Below are positions 45,184 through 58,091 of a stretch of 64,000 nt of DNA, in pieces (positions within the stretch are counted from its first letter, which is position 1; each line of letters starts with the position of its first letter). Source of the DNA: Paraspadella gotoi (Eukaryota; Chaetognatha); assembly GCA_051294375.1 (NCBI GenBank), contig CM119270.1:21411391-21475390 (forward strand), given 5' to 3'. The notes under the pieces are model-generated. The model was not told the DNA's origin, did no database searches, and saw only the letters and a program-made list of their open reading frames with translations. A program made the position numbers and the translations under genes.

Positions 45184-45348
45184 AAACTCTGGAATCATCA
45201 AATCGAATTTTATTGAAAAATCCGTTTTGCTCCAGAATGCTGACGGCAAAATGCAGAGACTGGGAGAGAGAGATAGAGAGCAAGTGGGTTAAGTCATCCA
45301 TCAGAGTTACGGCATCCGAACAATATCTAAAGAACCTCATCTGATCGA
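45184..45348 (-). CDS. Possible last exon of an unidentified minus-strand gene
   Basis: After TGTCGATCAG on the minus strand, MRFFRYCSDAVTLMDDLTHL runs about 54 codons to a stop (SRV, then TGA). The upstream gene is not found, because a gap and a retroelement follow. It may be chance. Confidence 0.22.
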
Positions 45349-45461
45349 CAGCATTTAGTATATACGGCATTCGCTTTTATGCCGAATGTAGAGCAAAATG
45401 AAAAATTCCGAGGGAAAAAAAAGATTAATTAATATTAGTTGTTAATTAATCCTAACTTTCT

Positions 45462-45560
45462 CAGCATACCTTACTTTACCTTACCTTACTTTACTTACTC
45501 AGCATACCTTACTTTACCTTACCTTAATATACCATACCTTACTTTACTTACTCAGCATAC
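45462..45560 (+). repeat. CTTACTTTACCTTAC minisatellite
   Basis: Repeats of TTACTTTACCTTACC and CTCAGCATAC before the 25-N gap at 45597-45621. Confidence 0.8.
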
Positions 45561-45799
45561 TTGACTTTTTCTCATCCCTTTTCTCTTTCTCTCTTTNNNN
45601 NNNNNNNNNNNNNNNNNNNNNCGAGCACACGGCAAGTGTTCGTACAGTAAAAGGCAGAATTTAGTCTCCTCTGGCCTAAGCATCTATTCATTGTGAAAAG
45701 AGAGATGTAGAGTCATTGACCATATTTAGAATACAGAAGTTGAGATAGAAATTTGTATTTGAGTATAATTTTCATACGTATAATATTAAACCTATTTTC

Positions 45800-48500
45800 T
45801 CCCTTTTTTGCATGGTCTTGCCACGATGGCAATCGCCCGACTACGGGCCGCTCAGAATGAAGCAGATGGAATCGGTCCAGACAGTGCCGAACAGCTCGAA
45901 TGTCTCCGGCACACATTTCAGGCCTTTTCAACAGGGCCGTTGAGACGGAACGTCAGCGGATCGTACGTCTGCAACAGTATTGAGAGAGGCGCTGCGAAAT
46001 TAAGAGGCAAGAGGCGATGCTTCTCGCGGCGAGAACATAGGCTTGAGAAATACGCATGTGTTATCCACGAGGAATTGATCGGGTAAGAGACGCTTTGCGC
46101 GAAAATCCAAAAATTTCCGCCGCATTTGGCGGTTTCGAACGATGATACTATTATTGCTGGATCCTGCCTCCGGCCCTAGCTCTCGGGCTGGATCCCCGTA
46201 TCTCCTCCCCCCCGACCCTACAATGCCGGTCGTAGGGAGAGGAAGGAAGCAGGTGGACGCTCGACGATGACCGTGGGAGGGCGGCGAACGACGTCGACGG
46301 ATGATCAGGTTCCGATTGCCGTCGCTTGAGGCCCGGTACGGCACCTCCCCTATCCAGACTGCCTTCATGACTCCTCCCACGTCCGATCTAATTGAAGCGG
46401 TCGCCGCGACGCGGGACCATATACGAGCGCTTTTGCGCCGGTCCCTGCCCATGAACCCAACTTCCGGGGCGAACGACCGCACCGATGGTGAGAACGATGG
46501 CTACTAGTGCGACGGCGACCGATTCTGGTCACTCCAACATAACACCTCGCACAAACCGACCACTTCTACCTCCGTCCAGCTTTGCTGACGAGCAGCAACG
46601 CGTTGCTTGAAGAGGCAGTGCAGAGGGCAGTTAACGATAAAACTAGAGCCGGCACGCACCGAAGAAGAATTCTAGAGAGAGAAAATGATGATGTTGCAGG
46701 AGGAAAAATGATCGATTGCGACCAAGCTGCCGAGAGGCAGTCAGCTCGAACGACGTGCTTCGCAGCCTGCCAGGAAACTGTCAGCTGATCGATTAGCGGA
46801 GAGACACGTTTACGACGAGTTCCGAACGTTCACATGCGCCGGCGGTCATCTCTGCGGACGGCGCCGAACCTTTCCCTGTGTGCCGGCGCCCTATCTCGAT
46901 TTCCGCTGAGGTTGCTGCATGCGAACGCCGCGTTCTCGGCCGAGAGGTACTGCGTCGAAACTAGCAACGGGTTTGAGCGCTTTGCCTGCGGAGGGAGCCG
47001 GACCTTCAGCTGATAACAGCCCATCGGCGGCGAATCTGACGACTTTGACGAGAGATTATCTGCGATAGAGAAATCGTCGCTCAACAACAAGTCGCAGTCA
47101 TGAGATTCGAACGAGAGCAGTTGGAGACGTCGAAAGGGAGAATCTTCAGAGGAACTTCGAGGCCACGGTGATTGAGAATGGTTACGATGATTTCTGGGTT
47201 CGCCCAGGCGTGAGAACGCACCCCCACGGATACAAACGCCGCCTTCGCCACCCCGGGCACCGCTCCCTCGGACTCCTTCTCATCAGCCCCGCGCTTCGCC
47301 TCTCCACGATCCTTACCTCAAAGAAACAATTCTCAGAGAGATCCAGCGATCGACGCACAACAAGCGCCAAATAGCTCAACTTTCAGAACAATGCGACAGT
47401 TACAGGAGAGTGTGAGCGCCTTTCAGCACACGAGAAACGGTGGGGGCGGCTTCCGGGAGGCGGCCCCGCCTCCTGAGGCTCCCCCACGCCGGAGAAACGA
47501 TCGATTACAACAGTATTTACACTCCCAATCGATAGAGTCGACGATCCGCATGCTCAAAGACTTACGCCCTGAAGAAATGTTTAGAAACGAAGGTGCGAAA
47601 AAACAAAGTAGTCTTCGAAATTCACATTGAGACAATGGGAGGCGGCGATGACTCAACCTGTGTTCACCGCCCAAATGCGTCATCAGGAACTACGCCACTG
47701 GTTCGGTGGTCTTGCGCGGGTTGAAACTCCAAAAGTATTTTCATCGGACTGATTATTCGGCGGCGTAGATGAAGCCGTCGCAATGCTTCATCAGGAATTT
47801 GGACGACCCGACGCCTCGCCTCACGAAATGCTAAAAGATTGTTTAGCCGGTGGTAAGGCAACGGAAGCGACGAGATCGATGAGACGATTACGCATCTAGA
47901 GAATATCGCCGCATCGCGGAGGCAAAGGGCCGAATCGCGCGATTTGAACCGGACACGGTTATCTCAGAGATTCTCGACGCAAAGTTTCCTCAATGGAAAG
48001 ACAAATTGCAGAGGAAAATTCGCAATCGGGTCTTTAGAAATGGACGAAAACTTACGCTTTACGAATTTATTGAATTTTTGAAAATTCACCTTGTTGCGGT
48101 GAAATCGGTCTATGGCAAAAGGAAAAAAGATAGCGACGACGGGCTGCGGTGGCGGCGGTTGCGGCAAACGGCTGGCACGCTGCCCCGTCGACAAACGTGG
48201 GGGCATCGAGGATCAGCAAAGGGAAACGAGTGCCACAGACTCGTTCGATTCGTCTGACGCAGCCGATTCCCGCCCAACCGGAGTTGCAAAAGAAAAAGAA
48301 AAAGAAGCGAAGAAAGACGAGCATAACTGAAGCGAAGCCCACGCTCCTCTCCCAGAAGCCGATTGTGCTTACATAAAAGCCCAATGGCCGACTTATCCGG
48401 CCATTCCAGCCGGTGCAGCCGCCGATTCAACAGGCGGCGGCTACACCTGCTCCCCAGATCCAGATGGTGACGAATACGCAGGAGTCCGATGTATACCTCG
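45800..48500 (+). pseudogene. BEL/Pao gag N-terminal region, broken frames
   Basis: Fragments in different frames (for example around 46300, 47390 and 48010) carry polar, Gag-like sequence, with no frame open for more than about 80 codons. Assigned to gag by position only. Confidence 0.45.
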
Positions 48501-48527
48501 ACGCCGACTCGCCCATCAACTCCGCAT

Positions 48528-48720
48528 TGCTACTTTTGTGGACAAGACCATATGATCTGGGAGTGTACAGGCTATCAGGCCACTCGGCGTCCAGGCGAGA
48601 GCCGACTTAGCGGCAGGCCGACGATTATGTTTTAAATGTTTAACTCCTAACCATTTAGCAATTAGATGTAGATCTAGTGTACCATGTAATCAGTGCAGGG
48701 GAAATCATCATCCCATGCTT
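48528..48720 (+). pseudogene. BEL/Pao gag zinc knuckles
   Basis: CYFCGQDHMIWEC (48528-48566) is CX2CX3HX4C, the BEL/Pao form. CFKCLTPNHLAIRC then CNQCRGNHHPML (48628-48720) follow in another frame. The frame break lies between them. Confidence 0.85.
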
Positions 48721-49039
48721 GCACGGCGCGGCGCCGGTGCCCCGACAGATGCCGGTTAATCAGGTGGCACAATATCAGCCACAACTGGTCTATGTTCAAA
48801 CTCCTGCTCCCGCCCATGCCTACACCCACCTTTTTTCAATCCACTCCCTCCTCCTATGCTGTTTTTTCTCCTTCCCAGCCCCTTCAGGACCCTGGGACGG
48901 CGAACGCTGCGGCGACGCGCAGGGAGGACTGGCTGATTCAGATCAAACGAGACCAACGACGACGGTTCCCGTGGCTCCGGCAGCAGCAGCGACCACCAGC
49001 AGCGATGCCCACTCCGCAAGCCGGGAACAATCAAACAGT

Positions 49040-49550
49040 TGACTAGCAGTTGCGTCCGCTCCTGGCCGAGGCGACCTTTCGTCCTTCGTGCCAGTCGTCG
49101 TCGAGATGAACGGACGCAAACGCACGACTTATGCAATGATGATAGCGGCTGTAATCGCGCTGCGTATGAAAGAAAACATTGCCAACGATCTAAGTATAAC
49201 TTGCAATGATGTAAAAATGAGAATCGAACTTTAGATAGTGATGTTATTGTAGACAAGAAAGTTGCTGATTTTAATATTGAACCACTTAATGGAACTTTTT
49301 CTCTTTCTATTAGGAAAGCGATTGTGGGACATTTGCTTACATCGAGGACGATCTCCCCCGTGCGATGCAGATGTGGGTCGACAAGCCTCATCTCAAGGGG
49401 GTAACGTTCCCCAACCTCCCTGACAAGGAGGTTGGCGTGCTCCTCCCGGCAAACTACGCCTACACTTGGATTGATGGAGAGGTTCGACGAGGTTCGCGAG
49501 ACCAGCCGTAGCCATCAATACAATGTTCGGCTGGACTTTGATCGGACCCA
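49040..49550 (+). pseudogene. BEL/Pao protease region
   Basis: The DSG catalytic triad codons are at 49141-49149 in one frame. Downstream PDKEVGVLLPANYAYTW and AINTMFGWTLIGP (49511-49549) mark the end of the protease segment. Several frame changes. Confidence 0.75.
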
Positions 49551-51197
49551 GAGATGGGAAATGCGGCGATGAGTGGATTGCGCACGCATGACCGCCGAGT
49601 TTGTTGAGATTTACCAATTGTATATAAATATATCGTTGACTTACTCGACTTTCGTTTAGTACAGTCGATGCAAAAGATAGTGAAAGATTATCGGTTTGCG
49701 ACTTCCGTTAAAACGAAAAATAGTGAAATGTTGCAAGTCTCAAACAACATGCGCAACAGCTTTGTCGACAACTCTGGCGCCAACCGACGACAAATCCTTT
49801 CTTTGGTCACCGAAACCCTTGCCTCAGCTCCTTCCTTCCCCTCGATGCCGGAGATCATTCCGGCGGGGGATAACCATTTTCAGCAAAGATGAGAACCAAC
49901 CCACGATCTCGAGGGAGACGAGGCGCCGAAGTCGCGCCCCCGCCGACTTACGGCGGGCCAGACGCGGCTTGGCGCTCGTCAGAAAGAACATTGAAGCGAT
50001 TCTGTCGCGACATCGCAGCCAAAAACCGGAAATTATCCATGGACGCTATCACATTATAGACTCGTTTTTAAAGTTTTATCCTTTCTCGCTTTTATCTATT
50101 AGCTTGTCGTTACCATCACTTTTGGTCTTTGTCAGATCACACAAACGTTCGATTTTACCATTTTTTTTTATTTGCTCAACTGATCGTTCTGTTAAGAAAT
50201 TCGACGCGCACGCTCAAAAGAAAATTTTATTTCGACGATCTCGTGACATGGTTAAATTTCATTGTGTAATTCATGCGAAAAAAAGAATAATTTATTTACT
50301 TTGATATTGTGACATTCAAACGTTAGAGAATTCAATCACATAAAATTAAAAGAAAAGCGGTTTTCTGACAGGCCATAAATTGACAATAATGAAAAATATT
50401 TTCTTCCTTTTCCCTTTCTTATTTTGTTTTCATTTATTTCGACACTTTATTTATTTTTCTTCTTCCCTTGATCTTATTCCTCTTCTTTCCATCTATCTTG
50501 ATCCTTTCTCTTCTTCTTTCCTGATCTTTTCTCTTCCTCTTAGGCCATGGACTTTGCACTGCCCTTCCAGAATCAGAGTGGTTTTCGTTGGAGTTTTTCC
50601 ACGCTCTGATGGAGAAGCGCTGGAGGTGGGGGTGTAAGATATGTACCCCCTTTTCCCCCATTTATTTTGTTTACCTTTGTTATTCACCGTTTCTGCCGAT
50701 AGATGTCTTTTTCCTCTTTCTTTAAGGAGATTACACTCCTCTTTCCTTTCTTACCAGATATTCTAGCCTTAGACACTTAGGACTTTTCCGCCCGTCACCA
50801 AACTGCCTTTTACGAGGGCTTTAGACCTTCACGTCACGTCAAGTCACCCTTTTGTACCGCTTCACAGACAGAGTCATTGTGCCATAGAGCCACTGCCTGA
50901 GGACCCACATTCGAGGACTTGTGGACGCGTTCGGTTGGTTCAGACTTTCACCCGTCATAGACTCGTGACGACTTGTAGGTCCCCACCCTCGACCACGCTT
51001 GGTGACGACAAACCTCGCCGATTTAACCCATCCCGGCGAGCCGACGTTTCTGGCGCAGCGCAACGGCGCCAGACGCGACCACGCCCTCTTTCGGAGCGTC
51101 AGCGGGGGACGTGGAGGACGACGGATCCTCCGTAGCGGCCGCGACGGCGGAAGAAAGCAGAGGCGGCTACACGAGCACACGGCAAGTGTTCGTACAG

Positions 51198-51402
51198 TTA
51201 TAGTGTAGTATAGTTAAATAAAAAGTATTAAACAAAGTTTCCAGATGACCAGTAATAAACTTTAAAACAGAGTTGAGAGAACGAGAAAACTAAGGTGAAC
51301 ATCACAGCCTGTGAGACACAAGTGGATGGAGACTCGAATTGTGAAAGGTGAAACTTTCGGAACGAAATTTTATGTCCTCATCAAACTAGACACGTTTAAT
51401 TT

Positions 51403-51454
<52 letters not shown>

Positions 51455-52395
51455 CATCTTTTCATTAGTTCATTAATTATTTTATTCAGCCATTGTTTCA
51501 TCATTAGATTCATTGATTCATTCCTTCATTCATTCCTTCAAACATTAATTCATTAATTCAATGTATCACTCATTCATTCATTTATTTAATCATACATTTT
51601 TTATTCAACCATTCTTACGTTCATTCATTCATTTTTTGTTTCTTTAATCATTTATGCATGCATTCATTTATTCATTTAATAATTTATTTCTTCATTGCTT
51701 TATTCATTCATTCTTTCATTTATTCATTCGTTAATTCATTTATTTATTCATTTATATTCATTCTTCCATTCATTTATTTCCTCATTATTTCATTGATAAA
51801 ATCATTTAGTAATTTTTCATTAATTACTTTATTTATGGATTAATTCTTTCCTTCTTGAATTCATTCATCCATCCTTTCATTCATTTATTCATTCCTTCAT
51901 TCATTAATTCATTCATTCATTTATTTTCTCTCCCAGCCACGCATTCCTCGACATGTTAAATACTTCGTACGCACGAAATTCGTCCGGACATTTCGGACGT
52001 CGGATCGATTTACGCGGACACATTCACGTCCGGGCATTTCCGCCATTAATCAGACTTGGAGTCGTGAAACGTTGGCCGTGAATGAGAAGGAAAATCGATC
52101 AACGATGACGCGAATCACAAAGTTGTGGAGCAGTGAATTGTGCGATGCGTGAATTACTGGGAAACGTGTGAAGTGAAGTGAAGTGAAGTGAAGTGAAGTG
52201 TCACAGATGGGGTCATTGAAAAGCGTCAAGTCCAGTGAAAGATGCTGCTCTTGTGATCATCCTCTTCTGTTGACATTTCTTTCTTTTTTTTTTTTTGCCC
52301 AAAAAATTCGCGACCAAAGTCATCCGTTAAGTTCAGTTGCGGAACAGTGGGGAAAGTGAAAGGAGGCGAGAGAGAGAGAGAGAAGACGAGATGAA

Positions 52396-52426
<31 letters not shown>

Positions 52427-52732
52427 TTTTTGGAGATCAGTCTGTGAAATGACGCGTGAACAGGAAAACTCCAATTATTCATCAATTGGAAGAAAACAAA
52501 AGAGTGAAAAAAAAAGAAAAGAAAGAAATAAAACAAAAAAAAAAATATCACAAAAATTAATTGAGAATTTCTCAACATCTCCGTTCGACCCCCAGTCACC
52601 CCCTTAAACAGTGACCGCGAAATATTCACGCCCAGTGAACGATGATCCTCGAGTAAAAATTCACTGTGAAAACTCGTAGTAGGGAAAAACCCAGAACGTC
52701 GAAGCAAAAGTCTCCAGTGTGATTAGATTATT

Positions 52733-52773
<41 letters not shown>

Positions 52774-52933
52774 GATCAATGTCAACTCCTCGCTGGCCTC
52801 GGGATCCTGGACTTTGCTCGTCGGCGGTGGCGACAACGTCTATAATGGCAAATGCCAGCGTCGATGGTGGCGTTGGTATCTTTTGAAATACCGTTCCTGA
52901 TATTGTTATTGTTATTGCCGTCCCTGACGCCGC

Positions 52934-52965
<32 letters not shown>

Positions 52966-53098
52966 CTGCCGCTGCCACCGCCGCCCCCCCTCCCTTCTCT
53001 TCCCCCTCTTTATTTTTACGCGCGGAAACGACAGACATTTTTCGGAACATTTTCCGCCATCGTTGAGTCGGAGCGGGAGAGGGGGAGAGGGAGGGAGA
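51198..53098. other. Low-complexity intergenic region
   Basis: (CT)n at 51412-51450, a long ATTCATT satellite at 51460-51920, (GTGAA)n at 52166-52200, GA tracts at 52372-52425 and (TCG)n at 52734-52772. A 129-codon minus ORF (52661-53050) is mostly Ala and Asp runs and is not called. Confidence 0.6.
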
Positions 53099-53317
53099 NN
53101 NNNNNNNNNNNNNNNNNNNNNNNNNNNNNNNNNNNNNNNNNNNNNNNNNNNNNNNNNNNNNNNNNNNNNNNNNNNNNNNNNNNNNNNNNNNNNNNNNNNN
53201 NNNNNNNNNNNNNNNNNNNNNNNNNNNNNNNNNNNNNNNNNNNNNNNNNNNNNNNNNNNNNNNNNNNNNNNNNNNNNNNNNNNNNNNNNNNNNNNNNNNN
53301 NNNNNNNNNNNNNNNNN
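53099..53317. other. 219-N gap
   Basis: Flanked by GA-rich and GGA-rich repeats that probably blocked assembly. Confidence 1.
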
Positions 53318-53859
53318 AGGAGGAGGAGGAGGAGGAGGAGGAAGGGGGTGAAGGAGATTGGCAGTGAACTCACAGTGCGGGTGAAAGACTGAAAGGGAGA
53401 TTCGGGTAGAGAAAAGGGAAAGCGAGAATCGTAATCTTTACGCGCGGTTTATACAATTTTATAATTTATAGTTACATACATTATACTTTATTGCAGTTTT
53501 AATTTAGTGTTACTTCTGTCTCGAAATCGGCCAGTTGATTTGGACAACAACAACAACAATTAGTCTGCGATCATCGTCGCTGTTGATCTCGACTCTGTGT
53601 CATTTGGAAACGCAAAATGGCGGATAGATTATTTGCGATTTAAAAATGCGGAGAAAATCTCAATACTTTTTAGTNNNNNNNNNNAAAATAAAATAAGGAA
53701 AGCATAAAGTCAAACATTGATCCGACAATTGTCGGTGAAAGTCGAAAAAAAGCCGTCGTTTGTCTTTTGTTTCCGGTGAAAATTTTTTAGATTTTTTTTA
53801 TTTTTGCGACTAAAAATAATTTTTTCGGGATTCGAGCAAAAAATATTTTCCTCTTCCTC

Positions 53860-54790
53860 ATTTTTTTTTAGTCTTCTTCCTTTTTTCCTTCTCTCCTCCC
53901 TTTTCTTTCCCCCACCTTCATCTATTTCCATTTCCTCCAACTTCCCACTCCTTTCCTTCTTCCTCCCTTTTCTTTCCCCTACCTTCATCTCTTTTCCTTT
54001 CCTCCCTCCTTCAACTCCTTTCCTTCTTCCTCCCTTTTCATCCCCCATCTTCATCTCTTTTCATTTCCTCCCTCCTTCCACTCCTTTCCTTCTTCTTTCC
54101 TTTTCTTTCCCCCACCTTCATCTCTTTCCTTTTCCTCCCTCCTCCCACTCCTTTTCTTCTTACTATCTTTTCTTTCTTCTCCTTTTTCTTTTTCCTTTTC
54201 CTCCCACCTCCAACTCCTTTCCTTCTTCCTCCCTTTTCTTTCTTCTCCTTCATCTCTTTCCTTTACCTCCCTCCTCCCACTTATTAGCTCCTTCCTCCCT
54301 TTTCTTTCTTCCCCTTCATCTCTTTCCTTTCCTTCTTCCTCCCTTTCCTTCTTCCTCCTTTTTCTTTTCTCCACCTTCTTTCCTTTCCTTTCCTTCTTCC
54401 TCCCTTTCCTCCACCTTCCTCTCTTTCCTTTCCTTTCCTTCTTNNNNNNNNNNNNNNNNNNNNNNNNNNNNNNNNNNNNNNNNNNNNNNNNNNNNNNNNN
54501 NNNNNNNNNNNNNNNNNNNNNNNNNNNNNNNNNNNNNNNNNNNNNNNNNNNNNNNNNNNNNNNNNNNNNNNNNNNNNNNNNNNNNNNNNNNNNNNNNNNN
54601 NNNNNNNNNNNNNNNNNNNNNNNNNNNNNNNNNNNNNNNNNNNNNNNNNNNNNNNNNNNNNNNNNNNNNNNNNNNNNNNNNNNNNNNCCTTCTTTTCCTC
54701 TTCCTTCTTTCCTTTACTTTCCTCCTTCCTCCCTTTCCTCCACCTTTCTCCCTTTCCTTTCCTCCCTCCATCTTCCCTGACCGTAGTTAT
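53860..54790 (+). repeat. CT-rich minisatellite spanning a 244-N gap
   Basis: Units of about 40-60 bases with TCCTTCTTCCTCCCTTTTCTTTC and CATCTCTTTCC repeat from 53870 to the gap (54444-54687) and beyond. Long S/F/P-rich and K/E/R-rich ORFs are artefacts. A 10-N gap is at 53675-53684. Confidence 0.85.
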
Positions 54791-54889
54791 ACGGAGAGAG
54801 AGGAGAGAGAGAAGAGGAGGAGAGGGAGTAGAGGGGTTCGGACACGCCATAATCCGGAGGGGTGAAAAGAGAAGAAGAGGAAGACTAGG

Positions 54890-56340
54890 AGGGCGGGCGT
54901 GCTGTCCAAAGGGTCTTGCTGGCCGTTAGATACGTCGACCAACTAGCTGCTTGGCTGCCACCTCGAATCTTCCCTGAAGGTCAATCCGGATCTGGCATCC
55001 TCCGAGATCTTCGGAAATCCGGATCCAGTGGGCCTGCTCTTCGCCATCTGCTCGAAGTCGACTTCGTAGCTGGTGAGCGAGTGCAATGACCGCTTGAGCT
55101 ACTTCTAAATCGATCTGGTTTATATTCCCGCTCCAAGTGGGTCGTCGCTCGCGTTTATCAACGGCGCTGTCGTTGAAGTTTTACCTTCCCTCGGTCGATT
55201 TGCGGGCGTTGTTGCTGCAGATGAACAGAATGTTTGGGGCGAAGACAGGGCGTCGCTACGAGCGTTAGCTTTACGCCTTTAGGTATCTAATGTCAGTTGT
55301 GAACTCTGCAATTTACGGATAACTTGGTACGATTGCCCTCAATTGTTTTGTGGTTCCGTTTTTTTGCGAATTGCTTGTCATAGACTCCTGGTGGTCTGTG
55401 TACAGTGGTGAAAGATCGACCTTCTACCGTACGAAAATGCCTCACTTGCTCTAAAGGCTCCGAAAAGTTCTCTGTCAACACGGTGGCCACAGTTTTCTGG
55501 TTCTTAGGCAAGCTTTGCCGAGAAAAAGGCAGTGGCTTCCCAGCCCCTTTGGCCCTCGGCTGCCTATCGCAGAACTGCACCGGTACGGCGTGGTCGGACG
55601 CATCTGTAGTAATACAGAGTTTGGGCTCCGGTTGCGAGGGTGGTGAGTAGGCGTCCGCTGAAAGATCAAGGCCCCTTCCTTGATCGTATTCGAAAGCATT
55701 CTCGCAGTTCGCTCGTATACCACTCTAATGTCTTTGGCTTTCCCACTGAGCGCCTCATAGAGGGGAGCACAATCGGTGGGCGACCTTGGTATGAATCTCC
55801 AGGTAGTTAATTTATCATACGCGCAAGAATCGTTGGAGCTTCCTTGATGGATGTAGTCGTGTGGTTTGCTTTCAGGGTTTGAACTCGGCCTGGTAGGGAC
55901 GAACGCCGTTCCTGTCCACGATGAAAATCCAAGGAACTCTATTGACTTCCTGTCCCCAGCAGGACATTTTGGTATTTACAAACCAAATCCGTTCGCCATC
56001 GAGTGCCTTGAAACGGCTTCTCTCAGATCCCTCTGAGATGCTCCTCAGGGGAGGATGAATGCACGAAGTATTATCGTCCATAGACGAAAGTATGGGGAAA
56101 TATCCCCAAGATATTTCGTATCCATTAAACGCTGAAAGTCTGCCGGCGTTTTTCAAGGCCAAATGGGCATCGAGGAAAACATACAAGCCAAAGCGGTGTG
56201 ATTACCGCGCGTCTTCTTGACGTCAGTTGGGGTCCACCGGAATCTGGGGTAACCCTTAAAAGATCTATTCTTGGAAAATATTGTTTTTCCTCCAGCTGGG
56301 CATTGAGTCTGTTAGCAGTTTCAGCCTGGGTACTTGTCAT
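54890..56340 (-). mobile_element. Ty3/Gypsy pol fragment (reverse transcriptase, RNase H), broken frames
   Basis: On the minus strand in order: RT palm pieces AVITP and CPFGL (56170-56150), a degraded YVDD site near 56080, a Q-E-V-N/IVDRNGVRP block, RNase H TTDASDHAV (about 55615-55590), then FSRQSLPKN and VRHFRTVEGRSFTTV. The pieces lie in different frames. About 400 bases beyond 55290 are unassigned. No LTRs are seen. The left end adjoins CT satellite and the right end a 25-N gap. Confidence 0.8.
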
Positions 56341-56365
56341 NNNNNNNNNNNNNNNNNNNNNNNNN
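56341..56365. other. 25-N gap
   Basis: Same length as gaps at 11991 and 45597. All three adjoin noisy or broken repeat sequence. Confidence 1.
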
Positions 56366-56812
56366 CTCTCTCGCTCTCTCCATGTCGACTCTATCACTTC
56401 AGTCGTTCGTTCCATTCACGGTCGGGACTCTCTCTCTCTCTGTCTGTATCTCTCTCTCTGTCGTCCACTAAAAAAAAAGCGAATTCGAATAAATTATCAA
56501 AAAAAAACTCTTCTTCTTTTACTTCAAAAGCTTTGGATGTTTTAGGCTTTTGGAGGAAAAAAAAACCACCGCGAATGTCGTTTTGTTTTTTAATTATTAT
56601 TTCGCTTTCGTTGTCTACGTCCAAATAAAAAAAAACAAAAAGACAAAACAAAACAACAAAGGAAAAACAAAAACCTCAAGATTGACTCTGTCTCCCTCTG
56701 CCTTTTCCCCCCTTTTTAACTTCCCTCTGGAGATTCTGTGGCGAGGAGCGAGGAAGAGAGAGATAGAGACGCTAAGCGGAAGCGTCGTGGCGCCTTTGAC
56801 TAAAAAGTCTCA

Positions 56813-57257
56813 TATAAAAAGAGGGCGTGGCCGGAAGTGAAATTAAAAACAAAAGACTCGAATCGCGAAGATCGAAGATCGAAAGTCTGGATTCGTCGTC
56901 GATTTAAAGAAGAAGAGGAATAAATTAACGAGACAGAGACGCTTGGAACCGACGTCGTGGGGAGAGAAGAAAAAAGGAGAACGACAGAGAGAGAGAGAGA
57001 GTGAAAACGAAAAAAAACGGGAGGGAGAGAGAGTCAAAGCGGGAGGGAGGGACAAAGAAAAAAGAAACACAAACTCCTTTTTTTTTTGTTTCGATTTTCA
57101 ACGAATCAAAATTGATTTATTTTCCTCATTTCGTTCCGGAATAATTAAAAAAAAATAATAAAAAATAATAAAAAGCAAAACAAAGAATAAAGAAGAAAAA
57201 AGAAGAAAAAAGAAATAAAAAAAAGAAAAGAAGAAAAAAGGAAACAACGACTAACAA
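56813..57257 (+). promoter_or_regulatory. TATA promoter and candidate 5' UTR exon
   Basis: TATAAAA at 56813-56819, with the GACGCT/AGCGTC hairpin upstream. A start is expected near 56845. The sequence runs without an ATG-led ORF of note to a good GTGAGT donor at 57258. It may be the first exon of the DEG/ENaC gene 4.9 kb downstream, but no acceptor directly before 62134 was found. Confidence 0.4.
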
Positions 57258-58030
57258 GTGAGTAAAAAAAAATGTTACGTTAGTTAAAACTTGTCATTAT
57301 ATATTACGGAAAAATGGATTGACTTTTAAATTTTAATTTAGGTAGTTTTGTAGCATTTTACTTTTGACTGTTTTTGAAAGATAGATGGGCATGCTTTTAA
57401 ATATGTTTCATATTTTTATTATTAAAAAAAATCAAGAAAACTTTTAAAATGTTGTATTGTAATCCGAAGTAATGTATTTTATTGTATCATAATTTAACAA
57501 TTAAAAATATCATTATCTTTCGAGAGGGAGGCTTCCAAGAAACATAGCCTTTAAGCAGACGTCCGAAAAAATCATAAAGAAACAATTTTACTTTTTTTCA
57601 AGATCTCATTCGCAATTTAAACTCCTTCAACTTAACAGGTTAATAAAATTAACCTGTTTAATTGTCACCAGGATTTATTTTCCCAGAAAAACGACAATCG
57701 TTCTCAAAAGTGTAATTTTTTTCGGTTGAACTATTTTTTTTCCGTTAGTATTAACCGATGCTAAATTGTTTTTGAGTAGACTAAAGTTTAACTCGTAAAG
57801 TGCTTATAATCTCATTTTTATATATAAAGCTAAATACTTCGTTCAGCAAGGACTCACCAAAAAACGAACCAACAAAGACATTTTTTTTAAACTTTAGAAC
57901 TTTAGAAAAAAAGCTAAAAAAGAAAGTTAATATTCCCGTTACTATCCCTTAAAACGTTATTTCTCTTGTTCAAAATTCTGGAATTTCCCATAATTTTTAT
58001 GGACCACCCCTTAAAAAGCGCTCCCTTACC

Positions 58031-58091
58031 GGCTTACCCGTTGGATTCAGGGTCGTCGCACGGCGGTCTCGCGTTCGACTCCCAACGGGCT
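58031..58091 (+). tRNA. tRNA-like fragment (pseudogene or SINE head)
   Basis: CCCGTTGG (58038) pairs with CCAACGGG (58082), and GCGTTCGACTCCC resembles a B box with the T loop. The molecule is only about 55 bases, too short for a full cloverleaf, and the T stem does not pair properly. Confidence 0.3.

Larger units (their letters stand above)
45622..51197 (+). mobile_element. BEL/Pao LTR retrotransposon remnant, pol largely missing
   Basis: The 27-base block at 45622-45648 recurs at 51171-51197, consistent with the ends of two LTRs; the rest of the 5' LTR is in the gap. Between them, in plus order, are a Gag-like region, BEL-type zinc knuckles, an aspartic protease motif and an FGWTLIGP-type block. 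Reverse transcriptase and integrase are not seen: about 0.8 kb of unassigned sequence follows before the presumed 3' LTR, whose start I cannot fix. Frames shift repeatedly. Either decay or uncorrected reads explains this. No restored protein is given. Confidence 0.75.

Noticed and set aside
52661-53050. 129-codon minus ORF with Ala and Asp runs
   Set aside because: Mostly (GCN)n and (GAC)n repeats; no splice sites or homology to support a gene.
53804-54865. 353-codon Ser/Phe/Pro-rich ORF containing N-derived X residues
   Set aside because: Translation of a CT minisatellite across an assembly gap.
58031-58091. Functional tRNA gene
   Set aside because: Only about 55 bases, no complete cloverleaf; kept only as a tRNA-like fragment.
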